Part shown: positions 32,309-41,614 of the stretch, piece after piece
Position numbering within the stretch: the stretch's first letter is position 1
How the letters are laid out: each line of letters starts with the position of its first letter
Translations under genes and position numbers: made by a program
From: Anatilimnocola aggregata
GTDB taxonomy: Bacteria > Planctomycetota > Planctomycetia > Pirellulales > Pirellulaceae
DNA length: 64,000 nucleotides
NCBI RefSeq assembly: GCF_007747655.1
Contig: NZ_CP036274.1
Span: forward strand, 3,410,001 to 3,474,000
Reading direction: 5' to 3'
The notes under the pieces: generated by a model
The model's input: only the letters and a program-made list of their open reading frames with translations
Told to the model about the DNA's origin: nothing
Database searches by the model: none

Positions 32309-33286
32309 TTATTTCAAAGCGTGGACGATGGTCGTCACATTGTGGCGGATCATGCCGTCGTAGGTGCCTGCGGGCGTGCCGGGTTCGCCCATGGCGTCGG
32401 AATACAGTTGGCCGCCGATCGTCACAGTATGATTTTGAGCCCGGCAGCCTTCGAGCAGCGACTTGACGTTTTCTTCGGAGACGCTGGTCTCGACGAAGAT
32501 CGCTTTGATCTTGCGCTGGACCAGAAAATCGACCAGTTCGTTGATCCCTTTCACACCAGCTTCGCTTTCGGTACTCACACCTTGAATGCCGCGGACTTCG
32601 ATGCCGTAGGCCTTGCCGAAATAGCGGAAGGCATCGTGCGCGGTAACCATCACGCGCTGATCGGCGGGAATCTGCGCCAATTGTTCGCGGCAGAACTGAT
32701 CGAGCTCATCCAACTGGGTGAAATACTGCTGAGCGCGCGCTTGATAATTTGCTGCTTCAGCCGGATCGAACTTCACCAGCGCCGCCAGGACTTGCTCGCC
32801 AGCCTGTTTCCACAAGGCGACATCGAACCAAACATGCGGGTCGTGGGTGCCACCATCGTGCAGCAGTTTGGCTTCGTCGATTTTTTCGGCCACAGCAATC
32901 ACTGGTTTGGTCGTAGCCAACTGAGTGAAGAGGTCGGTCATTTTCCCTTCAAGGTGCAGGCCGGAGTAGAAGACCACATCGGCGGAACTGAGGGCCGCGA
33001 TATCGCCCGGCGAGGACTTGTACAAATGAGGATCGACTCCAGCCCCCATCAGTTGTTTGATCTCGGCTCGCGGCCCGGCAATGTTCCTCACCAAATCGGC
33101 GACCATGCCCGTGGTACACGTCACCTGCAATGGGCCCGCGCCACGGTAGGCTGGTTGAGCGGCGGGAATCGCTGTCCCCGCGCCTTCCGGTTTGCAACCA
33201 ATGGCCGAAAGCAGGGCAACGAGAACTAGGCCAACGAAGATCGACGAGCGATTCAAGGGAGTTACCTTTGGCAGGAAAGCAGGCAA
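32309..33286 (-). CDS. Metal ABC transporter solute-binding protein (TroA/ZnuA/YtgA type)
   Basis: 325 residues with an export signal and a lipobox-like VLVALLSAIGC, so probably a lipoprotein. Ligand His residues of the cluster-9 family are visible in GVDPHLYKSS, GTHDPHVWFDV and TAHDAFRYFG, with a C-terminal Glu/Asp in FVETSVSEE and YSDAMG. The His-rich loop typical of ZnuA is absent, which fits manganese or iron better than zinc but is not decisive. It is the first gene of the four-gene operon, 47 bp from a perfect 15-bp inverted repeat that could be a terminator or an operator. Confidence 0.92.
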   Translation of the reverse strand: MPAFLPKVTPLNRSSIFVGLVLVALLSAIGCKPEGAGTAIPAAQPAYRGAGPLQVTCTTGMVADLVRNIAGPRAEIKQLMGAGVDPHLYKSSPGDIAALSSADVVFYSGLHLEGKMTDLFTQLATTKPVIAVAEKIDEAKLLHDGGTHDPHVWFDVALWKQAGEQVLAALVKFDPAEAANYQARAQQYFTQLDELDQFCREQLAQIPADQRVMVTAHDAFRYFGKAYGIEVRGIQGVSTESEAGVKGINELVDFLVQRKIKAIFVETSVSEENVKSLLEGCRAQNHTVTIGGQLYSDAMGEPGTPAGTYDGMIRHNVTTIVHALK

Positions 33287-33330
33287 CGAGATTTGCGAGC
33301 CGAATTTCTTACAGCTGTTATTCTATCGAC

Positions 33331-33366
33331 AAAAAGACAGGTTTCGATTACTCGAAACCTGTCTTT
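33331..33366 (-). terminator. Perfect 15-bp hairpin after trpD, possibly also an operator
   Basis: AAAGACAGGTTTCGA (33333-33347) pairs perfectly with TCGAAACCTGTCTTT (33352-33366) around TTAC. On the - strand it is followed by a run of T (positions 33335-33331), so it fits the intrinsic terminator of trpD. It also lies 47 bp upstream of the solute-binding protein start, where a metal-regulator operator could sit. Confidence 0.7.
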
Positions 33367-33422
33367 AGTCTCTTTGGAGTGGCGACTTGCGTCAAGGGGA
33401 GAAGGGGCAACTTGTAATGCTG

Positions 33423-34454
33423 TCAGGCAGTTTCCTGCGTCATCGCCGCCCAGCGCTGCAGAAGTTTGGCCGCAGTGCCGCGGTCGATGGCTTCCTGTGC
33501 TCTGTCTGCTGCTTCCGGCACGGTCAGTCCAGGGGTCGCAATCCAAATGGCAGCGGCGGCGTTCATGACGACGATATCGCGCGGCGGACCAGCTTCGCCC
33601 GCGTAAATGCGACGGATTAAGGCGGCACTCGCGGCCGGGCCGTCAATTCGCATCGCTTCAAAATCAGCCTGCTTCAGGCCGAAGTCCGCAGCCGACCAGG
33701 TGGCTGTACGCTGCGCGTTCCCCTTGATTTCAATGACTTCGGTTTCGCCGGCCAGAGAAAGTTCGCCGCAACCTTCGCTCCCCACAATCACCGCGCGCTC
33801 GGTTTGCAGTTGTTGCAAAGCGCCCGCCATGCGCGATCGCAATTCGCTCCGCCCCACACCCATTACCTGATACTTGGCCCCGGCTGGATTGCACAGCGGT
33901 CCGAGCAAATTGAAAATCGTCTGTGTTCCCAGCCTTTTGCGGGCTGCGGCGACATGCTTCATGGCGGGATGAAATTGCGGGGCAAAGCAAAAACAAATGC
34001 CCAGTTCGTCCAACGTGCGGGCCATGACGGCGACCGGCGCTTGCAGGTTAATACCCAGTGCGGCCAGCACATCGGACGAGCCGCTCTTGCTGGTCACACT
34101 ACGATTTCCATGCTTAGCAACAGCCACTCCAGCTGCAGCCGTGACGATTGCGGCCGCCGTGCTAACGTTAAAAATGTCCGAACCCGTGCCGCCCGTGCCG
34201 CAGGTATCGACGACGACGCCTCGCTCGGTGGGGAGCCGGGTCATGTGGCTGCGCATCGCTTCGGCAGCACCGGCAATTTCCTCGGCGGTCTCGCCTTTGT
34301 CGTGCAATGCAACCAGAAAACCAGCCAGATCGTCTTCGGTTTCCGCACCTTGCATGATGCGGTCAAAAACGGTGCGAATTTCCGCGCGCGAAAGGGGCTC
34401 GCCGATTTGCAGCCGGTGGGTCCAATCTCGAAGATCCGATGATGGCAGCGACAT
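33423..34454 (-). CDS. trpD: Anthranilate phosphoribosyltransferase
   Basis: 343 residues. It catalyses anthranilate plus PRPP to phosphoribosyl anthranilate, the second committed step of tryptophan synthesis. Visible motifs are the glycine loop VDTCGTGGTGSDIFNVST, AKHGNRSVTSKSGSSDVLAALG (PRPP binding), HPAMKHVAAARKRLGTQTIFNLLGPLCNPA and the acidic GCGELSLAGETEV. Length is normal. It stands alone here, 28 kb from trpB/trpA, so the pathway is split. The hairpin at 33333-33366 probably ends its transcript. Confidence 0.97.
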   Translation of the reverse strand: MSLPSSDLRDWTHRLQIGEPLSRAEIRTVFDRIMQGAETEDDLAGFLVALHDKGETAEEIAGAAEAMRSHMTRLPTERGVVVDTCGTGGTGSDIFNVSTAAAIVTAAAGVAVAKHGNRSVTSKSGSSDVLAALGINLQAPVAVMARTLDELGICFCFAPQFHPAMKHVAAARKRLGTQTIFNLLGPLCNPAGAKYQVMGVGRSELRSRMAGALQQLQTERAVIVGSEGCGELSLAGETEVIEIKGNAQRTATWSAADFGLKQADFEAMRIDGPAASAALIRRIYAGEAGPPRDIVVMNAAAAIWIATPGLTVPEAADRAQEAIDRGTAAKLLQRWAAMTQETA

Positions 34455-34620
34455 GGAGTATTTTGCAAATATTGAGAGATTTACGACCGATTGGGCACCG
34501 AACTCGCACCGCCAGGGACTACGTCGCCTTGTGATTCCGCGCCAGCGGCGCTACAATCCCACGCGCACCTGATATTTTCTCTGTAACCCAATTCCAGCAC
34601 TCAGTTTCCAGTTCACAGCC

Positions 34621-35562
34621 ATGCCTCGCAAGGTGATTATCGACTGCGATCCCGGTATCGACGATGCTGTGGCCCTATGCATGGCTCTGTTCGATCCTCG
34701 GCTGGAAGTGCTGGCGGTCACGGCGGTGGCCGGCAATGTGACTGCCGATCAGTCTACGCGGAATGTCCAGGCGTTGATCGAGCAACTCGATCCGCCCCGC
34801 TATCCGCGGCTAGGTGCGGCCACCCCCACCGAATCGTTGGCGATGGTCGATAACCGCTCGCTCTATGGCGAAGATGGGCTCGGGAATGTCGGCCTGGTCA
34901 GTTCAAAACTGGCTCGGCAACATCCGTCCGAAAAACTGATTTGCGACGAAGTTCGCGCCGCGCCCGGCGAAGTCACGCTCATCTGCCTGGGCCCGCTGAC
35001 CAACATTGCAGCTGCCATCACCCGCGAACCGCAGCTCATTTCGATGCTCGGCCGGCTGGTGATTATGGGCGGTGCGGTGAATGGAATCGGCAATGCTACT
35101 TCGGCAGCCGAGTTCAACATTTATTACGATCCCCACAGTGCTCGACAGGTATTCCGCTCCCCGACCACGAAGTCGCTGATCCCGCTCGATGTCACCGGCC
35201 AAGTAACGTTTTCGCTCGATCTGCTCGACCAATTGCCGCCGGAAACTTCGCGGGCAGGTAGCTTGCTCCGTCGCACCTTGCCCCACCTATTTCGCACGTA
35301 TCGTCGCGATTTGGGGCTGGAAGGGATTCTACTCCCCGATGCCGTCGCCATGGCCGCTGCCTTGCACCCTGAACTGTTCACCACGCGCGACTTGACCGGC
35401 GATGTCGAAACCGCTGGCGAACTCACACTCGGTGCCACGGTGTTCGATCGCCGCTCTACGGCTCACCAGCGGGGCGATATGGAAGTCGCGCTGGAAGTCG
35501 ACGCCGCGGGGGTTGCCGATTGCATCGTCCGCGCACTGGTCGACGCGGGCAAGCAGACATAG
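34621..35562 (+). CDS. Nucleoside hydrolase (IUNH family)
   Basis: 313 residues beginning with the calcium-binding signature KVIIDCDPGIDDAVAL (DxDxGxDD). Other family phrases are GAATPTESL, NVGLVSS, LICLGPLTNIAAAI, LVIMGGAV and the catalytic-loop region NATSAAEFNIYYDPHSAR (Asn and Asp). It splits the N-glycosidic bond of ribonucleosides for purine or pyrimidine salvage. Which base it prefers cannot be read. A 19-bp tandem duplication spans its stop codon (35551-35588). It is divergent from trpD, 166 bp apart. Confidence 0.93.
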   Translation: MPRKVIIDCDPGIDDAVALCMALFDPRLEVLAVTAVAGNVTADQSTRNVQALIEQLDPPRYPRLGAATPTESLAMVDNRSLYGEDGLGNVGLVSSKLARQHPSEKLICDEVRAAPGEVTLICLGPLTNIAAAITREPQLISMLGRLVIMGGAVNGIGNATSAAEFNIYYDPHSARQVFRSPTTKSLIPLDVTGQVTFSLDLLDQLPPETSRAGSLLRRTLPHLFRTYRRDLGLEGILLPDAVAMAAALHPELFTTRDLTGDVETAGELTLGATVFDRRSTAHQRGDMEVALEVDAAGVADCIVRALVDAGKQT

Positions 35563-35588
35563 CCTGGCCAAGCAGACATAGCCTGGCC
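35551..35588 (+). repeat. 19-bp tandem duplication across a stop codon
   Basis: AAGCAGACATAGCCTGGCC occurs at 35551-35569 and again at 35570-35588. The first copy contains the TAG stop of the nucleoside hydrolase. A partial third unit, AAGCCTGG, follows. Confidence 0.85.
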
Positions 35589-35607
35589 AAGCCTGGGCGA
35601 GATCAAC

Positions 35608-37212
35608 TTAGTAGTTGAACTGAAATTGAAACCGCAGAATCTCGCCCACAAATTGGCGATACGATTCAGTGTCGTCAGCGCTGATGGCGGTCGTATTCGT
35701 CCGATTGGTAAAGGTATACATCCCGACTAGCTCCATCGACTTGTCGATCTGCCATTCCAAGCCGATCTCTGTTTCGTCGATGTGGACGTACGGGGCGTTT
35801 CGTTCTGGCTTATAGCCACCCTTGAAGCGGTTGTAACGCGCGAACGGAATAAAAGTTCCGTGACACGGACTATCGTATTTATACATCATCATTGCATAGC
35901 CACCCGTGAGGGGACGTACGATGACTTCATCCTGGGCGTCGTTCAGCGCTGGGCCCTCACCAACGTTCCACTCCGCTTGAAAGCCAAACGGTTGGGGATA
36001 CCAAATAAACGAGGCAGCGAGGCGCTTGTCGAGTAGCCCCTGGCGATTGTCGCTGATCGTGCCATCGGGGGTGGCATCAGGTCCAATTCCGAGCGGACTG
36101 ATCGCCGAACCGAGAACGGTATACAAGCCGGTGTAGCCTTGGATGCCGACTTCCATCATCTGGCAATTGTCAAACTGATAGGGAACTGTCAAACGCGCGA
36201 CAACGTGCAAATTGTCGTTCTGTTCAACGAAAGAGCCACCTTGGCCGTTGTAGACGCCAAAACCAAAGACACCATAGTTGCCAGAGCCCTTTAAGCCCTC
36301 ATCGAGGACTTCCTTAAAGAAGTCTTGAGCCGGTTCGGGAGTCCAATAATAGAACACGCCCAAGTCACGTTCGTTGCGGACTGCAGAGTTGAGCGAGTCG
36401 GAACGATCGAGCGGCAAGCGATTGGAGCTTGACTGCATGTTTTCCCAGCCGTAAGGAACCTTCGACTGGCCGACGCGAAACCGGTGGACTTTCGTGGTGT
36501 CGAGATAGCAGTCGGCGTACCAGTCCCGAATTTGCGTAAAGTGGTTGGCATCGGGGCTGCCGGGTACGGAGGAAGCAAAGTCAGGCTGCAGGTAAACGTA
36601 GGTGTGTTCGCCCACATCTCCCGAGATGATCACGCGTGCTCGGCGAATGAGAAAGTTCTGATTGTCGCCGACCGACCGATCACCCGCATGCTGCGCAGGT
36701 GCTGAACCGGGTTCAAGATGGGTCACGTGATTCATGCGGATCTGCGCGTAACCGCGAATGCTCAGTTTGTCGTACCACTTCTTCTCTTTCGGTTTACTCT
36801 CTTTTTTCTCTTCCGGCTTGAGGTCCATTCCCACATTGGTGGCGGCGTCGAACGCGCTGGTCATCACGGGCATACTGTCTGCAGACGGCTCACTCCCACC
36901 TGCTGAGAATTGCTGCGATTGCATGGCACTAAGCGCTGCTTCCGCCCGCTCCAAACGCGCCATGATCTGTTCCATCGATGGTTGGTCGGTAATCACTTCG
37001 GGAGTGAGGTGCGCGACTTGAGCCACCGGGTAAGCATTGCCAGCAACGGGCTGTGGCGGCAAGGGTGCGAATGGTCCGGGTATGAACTGCGCCGGTTCGC
37101 CGTGCGGTGCCAAGAATGGTTGTTGGGCTGTTGCGAGCTGGCAACTAACCGACATCGCTAGCGCGATGTTGATAGCAGGGAGTGCCTTCAAAAAGCTTTG
37201 CAGGTTGAACAT
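35608..37212 (-). CDS. OprP/OprO-type outer-membrane porin
   Basis: 534 residues. A signal sequence (MFNLQSFLKALPAINIALAM, cleavage after LATAQ) precedes a Pro-rich segment, a coiled-coil stretch (MEQIMARLERAEAALSAMQ, about 80-100) and a Lys/Glu-rich linker. The beta-barrel begins near 160 (KLSIRGYAQIRMN) with alternating strands such as RARVIISGDVGEHTYVYLQPDFAS, and the chain ends FQFQFNY with a terminal aromatic residue, the outer-membrane targeting signal. The OprP family includes phosphate/polyphosphate-selective porins, but substrate choice is not readable. The N-terminal coiled coil is reminiscent of SLH-less planctomycete porins. Monocistronic. Confidence 0.9.
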   Translation of the reverse strand: MFNLQSFLKALPAINIALAMSVSCQLATAQQPFLAPHGEPAQFIPGPFAPLPPQPVAGNAYPVAQVAHLTPEVITDQPSMEQIMARLERAEAALSAMQSQQFSAGGSEPSADSMPVMTSAFDAATNVGMDLKPEEKKESKPKEKKWYDKLSIRGYAQIRMNHVTHLEPGSAPAQHAGDRSVGDNQNFLIRRARVIISGDVGEHTYVYLQPDFASSVPGSPDANHFTQIRDWYADCYLDTTKVHRFRVGQSKVPYGWENMQSSSNRLPLDRSDSLNSAVRNERDLGVFYYWTPEPAQDFFKEVLDEGLKGSGNYGVFGFGVYNGQGGSFVEQNDNLHVVARLTVPYQFDNCQMMEVGIQGYTGLYTVLGSAISPLGIGPDATPDGTISDNRQGLLDKRLAASFIWYPQPFGFQAEWNVGEGPALNDAQDEVIVRPLTGGYAMMMYKYDSPCHGTFIPFARYNRFKGGYKPERNAPYVHIDETEIGLEWQIDKSMELVGMYTFTNRTNTTAISADDTESYRQFVGEILRFQFQFNY

Positions 37213-37438
37213 AGGTAAGGCTGCACGGTATCGGCGATGCTAACGACGTTGAGTTATCGGAATCATCGACATAGCCGATACAACCCCTACAGTTGGAACC
37301 GTGGCTTCATCAAATCTTAACAATTCCGTCGAGTAATCGGGAGCATCTGCTAGCAAAGTTCGCCTTCTTGCTTTGTTGGCGGTGCGTTAAAACCTACTGC
37401 CGGTTTACCCGCTCTCCCGCTTCCGATCGGCTGCTGCC

Positions 37439-38428
37439 ATGGACCTCTCGATTGTTGTCCCGATTCACAACGAACTCGAAAACATCGCGCTGCTTCATCA
37501 GCAAGTAACTGCAGCGCTCGATCCCACCGGCCTCGACTACGAATTGATCTTGGTTGACGATGGCTCGCGCGATGGGAGTGCGCTGCGGTTGCAAGATCTG
37601 GCTCATGAGGACCAGCGCGTACGCGTCGTCGAACTGCGGAAGAATTTTGGCCAAAGCGCCGCGATGCTGGCCGGCATTCGGGAATGTCGCGGCACCTATG
37701 TCGTGACGATGGATGGCGACCTGCAAAACGACCCGACCGATATCCCCCGGATGCTTGCCAAGTTGGGCGAAGGCTACGACCTGGTGCATGGCTGGCGGCG
37801 CGAACGGAAGGACCGTTGGCTCGACCGCAAGTTGCCTTCGCAACTGGCGAACAAACTAATCACGCGAGTGACTCGCTTTCGGGTGCACGACCTGGGCTGC
37901 ACACTCAAGGCGATGCGCCGCGAAGTTGCCCAGGAGCTTGATCTTTATGGCGAGATGCATCGCTTCATTCCCATCCTGGCCGATATGCGCGGCGCGAAGT
38001 GCGTCGAAGTGGAAGTGAAGCATCATCCGCGTCTGTTCGGCAAAACCAAGTATGGCATCGATCGCACGGTGCGTGTCTTTCTCGACTTGATTACCGTCAC
38101 CTATCTCAAGCGGTACGCCGCCAGCCCGATGAAACTGTTCGGCCGCTGGGGGTTAATGGCGCTGGCGGTCACGATGCTGTTGTTTATGGCAGCTGCTGTC
38201 CAAGGGATCTGGCACCAAACCGCGAATGTCCCACTCATTGTCGGTGGCCTGCTGATGGGAGGTCTCGCAGGGCAGTTCTTCAGTCTGGGGCTGCTCGCCG
38301 AAGTCGCGTGTCGCATCTACTTTGCTGGCCGCGATGAGTCGGTTTATGCCGTCCGGCATCGCTGGGGCTTCGGCGAGAAAAATGCAGTGAGCAGGGAGCA
38401 GGCGAAGCATTGGCGCAAGGCAGGCTGA
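37439..38428 (+). CDS. Glycosyltransferase family 2, DPM1/ArnC-like membrane-anchored
   Basis: 329 residues. It starts LSIVVPIHNELENI and has GSRDGS and VTMDGDLQNDP (DxD-type nucleotide-sugar/metal site), then a conserved HDLGCTLKAMRRE and HRFIPILADMRG acceptor region with KHHPRLFGKTKYG. Two C-terminal membrane helices (about 235-290; LMALAVTMLLFMAAAVQG; LIVGGLLMGGLAGQFFSLGLLAEVAC) suggest it transfers a sugar to a polyprenyl phosphate on the cytoplasmic face, as in lipid-linked glycan pathways. It is close in layout to dolichol-phosphate mannosyltransferase. Sugar unknown. Confidence 0.92.
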   Translation: MDLSIVVPIHNELENIALLHQQVTAALDPTGLDYELILVDDGSRDGSALRLQDLAHEDQRVRVVELRKNFGQSAAMLAGIRECRGTYVVTMDGDLQNDPTDIPRMLAKLGEGYDLVHGWRRERKDRWLDRKLPSQLANKLITRVTRFRVHDLGCTLKAMRREVAQELDLYGEMHRFIPILADMRGAKCVEVEVKHHPRLFGKTKYGIDRTVRVFLDLITVTYLKRYAASPMKLFGRWGLMALAVTMLLFMAAAVQGIWHQTANVPLIVGGLLMGGLAGQFFSLGLLAEVACRIYFAGRDESVYAVRHRWGFGEKNAVSREQAKHWRKAG

Positions 38429-38607
38429 GGCAAAACGTTACCAGCCCCCCTGCCCTGTTCGCGATCGTTGCTTGTCGCATCCGCGGGGATGCAAGGCTGT
38501 TGAACTTCGCCATATCTGCCGATTATGACGCCCAGCGCTGATTCCAGGCCGCCATTTTCCGGCGGGTAACAATCGACTCCGCACTTGCGCCGGGTTACAA
38601 GGGAGGG

Positions 38608-39543
38608 ATGAATACTCCTGCTTTCTCACAGCCCCTGCGCGGCATTGTTCCTCCTCTCGTCACTCCCTTGGCCGCGCGCGATGAACTAGATCGTGCGGCA
38701 CTGGCGCGCATCATAGAACGGATGATCGAGGGTGGTGTGGCCGGCATCTTCGTGCTGGGTACCACGGGCGAAGCGCCGGCGCTGGATTATCGGTTGCGAT
38801 ACGAACTGGTCGAAGCCGCTGCAGAGATCATTGCTGGGCGCGTGCCAATGCTCGTCGGCGTGACCGATCCTTCGCTTACCGAATCGCTCGACCTGGCACA
38901 GCATGCTGCAGCGAATCGTGCCGCTGCCATCGTTGCTGCGCCGCCCTATTACTTTCCCCTGCAGCAGCGCGACCTGGTTCGCTATTTCAGTCAGTTGGCC
39001 GAGCAATCGCCCCTGCCGCTCTTTTTGTACAACATGCCCGCCTGCGTGAAGATCGACATCAGCGTGGAGACAACCGAAGCTTGCACGCGTCTCGCCAACG
39101 TCTGCGGCGTGAAAGATAGCGGGGGGAATCTCGAACATTATCGCCGCTTGCTGGAGTTGCGCTCGTTGCGTCCCGATTGGACGTTTCTGATCGGCCCAGA
39201 ACATCTGCTCGCCGAGAGTGTGCTGCTGGGAGGAGATGGCGGTGTGAATGGTGGTGCGAATCTTCACCCTCGACTCTTCGTCGATTGGTTTGCTGCTGCG
39301 GTGGCTAACGATTCCAACCGCATTCATCAGCTTGGCGATCAAGTTCGACTGCTTGGGCAAATCTATCGCCAGGCCGATGAATTCATGGCCGTCGTACGTG
39401 GGTTGAAGTGCGCGTTGTCCGTCGCCGGCTTGTGCGACAATCGTCTGGCGGAACCGATCCAGCCCTGCGACGCGGTAGCGCGGGAGAAAATCGTCGCGAT
39501 TGTCGAGCAACTGGGGCTGTTGGCAGCAGCGTCGCGGACGTGA
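38608..39543 (+). CDS. Dihydrodipicolinate synthase / N-acetylneuraminate lyase family protein
   Basis: 311 residues of a (beta/alpha)8 aldolase. The carboxylate-binding GTTGEAPALD (about 48), the catalytic Tyr in LFLYNMPACVK and the Schiff-base Lys in GVKDSGGN are present. The family includes DapA, NanA, KDG aldolase and related pyruvate aldolases. The sequence alone does not choose between them, and no lysine, sialic-acid or uronate genes adjoin. It is therefore left without a symbol. Confidence 0.9.
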   Translation: MNTPAFSQPLRGIVPPLVTPLAARDELDRAALARIIERMIEGGVAGIFVLGTTGEAPALDYRLRYELVEAAAEIIAGRVPMLVGVTDPSLTESLDLAQHAAANRAAAIVAAPPYYFPLQQRDLVRYFSQLAEQSPLPLFLYNMPACVKIDISVETTEACTRLANVCGVKDSGGNLEHYRRLLELRSLRPDWTFLIGPEHLLAESVLLGGDGGVNGGANLHPRLFVDWFAAAVANDSNRIHQLGDQVRLLGQIYRQADEFMAVVRGLKCALSVAGLCDNRLAEPIQPCDAVAREKIVAIVEQLGLLAAASRT

Positions 39544-39603
39544 TAATCAGGCGCAGCCAATTCAGACTCGCTGAATTGCTCTCCTCTTCACGGAATCGCA
39601 GCC

Positions 39604-41601
39604 ATGCGCGTGGTGCTCGCCTGCTTCGCTTGTTTAGCTTTCTCTCTCGTCAGCGCTGTCGCCCCCGCGGCTGAACTGGAGCGATTGAAGCACAACAACC
39701 CAGGTCTGGTGGTCGATCTCGGTGTCGGTTTGTGGGCGTGGCCAGTACCTGCCGATGCCGACGGCGATGGCGACAACGACTTGATCGTGGTCTGCCCTGA
39801 TGTTCCCTACAACGGCACCTATCTCTTCGAGAACACTGCAGGCAAAGTGAAGCTGCCGGTCTTCAAGCCCGCGAAGAAGCTAAGCAACGGCGCGTTTCAA
39901 GTTTCTCCTTCGTACGTAGTCGATTCCGCGGGCAAGACAACCGTCCGAGTGTTGACACCGGGGAACGAATACCCCGACTTTCTGCGCACCGGTTTGACCT
40001 CGCCGCAAAAGTTGCCCCTGACGGTGAATGTGCACGGCAGCAAGATTCGCTTCAATCAGTGGCGCTATGTCGACTACAACGGCGACGGCAATCTTGATCT
40101 GACGATTGGCATTGAAGACTGGGCCGACTACGGTTGGGATCGAGCGTTTAACGAACAGGGAGAATGGACCCGCGGTCCATTGCATGGACAGATCTATTTG
40201 CGGCTAAATCGGGGCACCAACGACGCGCCCGAATATGCTGAGCCCGTAAAAATTCAAGCTGCCGGCAAGGTGCTCGATACGTTTGGTTGTCCCTCGCAGA
40301 GCTTCGCCGATTTCGATGGAGATGGCGATCTCGATTTGATCTGCGGCGAGTTTCTCGACGGGTTCACCTACTTTCAGAATGTCGGTTCGCGCACGGAGCC
40401 CGAGTATGCTGCTGGCGAGCGAATCACTCACCAAGGCCAGCCCTTGCGAATGGATTTGCAAATGCTAATCGTCGTTCCTTTCGATTGGGACGACGACGGT
40501 GATGCCGATTTGATTGTGGGGCAGGAAGATGGTCGCGTCGCCTTGGTCGAGAATGTTGGCCAGCAGAAAAACAAGATGCCCGAGTTTGCGCTGCCTCAGT
40601 TCTTTCAACAAGCAGCAGACGAAGTGAAGTTTGGCGTGTTGTGCACGCCGGTGGGCTTCGATTGGGATGGCGACGGCAATGAGGATATCGTCAGCGGCAA
40701 CTCGGCGGGCTACATCGGCTGGGTTGAGAACCTGGGTACGGCAGAGAAAGCGAGTACGCCGAAATTCGCCGCTCCTCAAATGCTCGCAGCGGATGGTGAA
40801 ACCATTCGCATTCAAGCGGGCTCCAATGGCAGCATTCAAGGGCCCGCGGAAGCCAAGTGGGGTTACACCACAATCAGCGTGGCGGACTGGGATCAGGATG
40901 GCCTGCCCGATATCGTCGCGAACAGCATTCTGGGACGGATTGTCTGGTGGAAGAATGTGGGCAGTCGCCAAGTGCCCAAGCTCGGCAAGATGAAATCGGT
41001 GCAGGTCGAATGGCCAGGTGCGCCGCCGAAACCCGCCTGGACCTGGTGGACGCCGCGTGAGAAAGAACTTGCTACGCAGTGGCGCACGACGCCACTCGTG
41101 CACGATTTCAATGGCGATGGCCTGGTCGATCTCGCCATGCTCGACCCGGACGGCTACTTGGTGCTCTTTCCTCGGGCACGTGTGCCAGCGACGTCTGAGT
41201 TCCCTTTCGGACAGTTGGTCTTGCTGCCGCCGCAGCGAATCTTTTATGGAATTGGCGGCAGTGAGTTTGACGGCGGTGGTAAGAAGCTGAATCAGACGGA
41301 TGGCCTGTTGCGGCTGAACGTTGGCGAAGCGGGCAAGAGTGGCCGGCGCAAATTAACCGTGGCCGATTGGGACGGCGATGGGCTGACTGATCTCATCACC
41401 AACGGACGAAACGCTACATTCTTCAAATGCCTGGCAAACAGCAAAGAGCGAATTGAATTGCAAGACACGCGCGCTCTCGACCAACGTCAGTTAGCCGGGC
41501 ACGATACCAGTCCCACAACCGTCGATTGGAATGGAGATGGCAAGCGTGATCTGCTAGTGGGAGCTGAGGACGGGTTTCTCTACTTCAAGCTGAACGAGTA
41601 G
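39604..41601 (+). CDS. Secreted FG-GAP/VCBS-repeat protein
   Basis: 665 residues with a signal peptide (MRVVLACFACLAFSLVSAVA). At least seven repeats carry a calcium-binding DxDxDGxxD/L core: DADGDGDNDLIV, DYNGDGNLDLTI, DFDGDGDLDLIC, DWDDDGDADLIV, DWDGDGNEDIVS, DWDQDGLPDIVA, DWDGDGLTDLIT and DWNGDGKRDLLV, as in VCBS/integrin-type beta-propellers. It should fold as a propeller outside the cytoplasm. No catalytic domain is seen, so a binding or structural role is likely. ATG 39604 follows a short AATTCAG-ACTCG-CTGAATT hairpin at about 39560-39578. Confidence 0.92.
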   Translation: MRVVLACFACLAFSLVSAVAPAAELERLKHNNPGLVVDLGVGLWAWPVPADADGDGDNDLIVVCPDVPYNGTYLFENTAGKVKLPVFKPAKKLSNGAFQVSPSYVVDSAGKTTVRVLTPGNEYPDFLRTGLTSPQKLPLTVNVHGSKIRFNQWRYVDYNGDGNLDLTIGIEDWADYGWDRAFNEQGEWTRGPLHGQIYLRLNRGTNDAPEYAEPVKIQAAGKVLDTFGCPSQSFADFDGDGDLDLICGEFLDGFTYFQNVGSRTEPEYAAGERITHQGQPLRMDLQMLIVVPFDWDDDGDADLIVGQEDGRVALVENVGQQKNKMPEFALPQFFQQAADEVKFGVLCTPVGFDWDGDGNEDIVSGNSAGYIGWVENLGTAEKASTPKFAAPQMLAADGETIRIQAGSNGSIQGPAEAKWGYTTISVADWDQDGLPDIVANSILGRIVWWKNVGSRQVPKLGKMKSVQVEWPGAPPKPAWTWWTPREKELATQWRTTPLVHDFNGDGLVDLAMLDPDGYLVLFPRARVPATSEFPFGQLVLLPPQRIFYGIGGSEFDGGGKKLNQTDGLLRLNVGEAGKSGRRKLTVADWDGDGLTDLITNGRNATFFKCLANSKERIELQDTRALDQRQLAGHDTSPTTVDWNGDGKRDLLVGAEDGFLYFKLNE

Positions 41602-41614
41602 TTGAATCCGCTCG

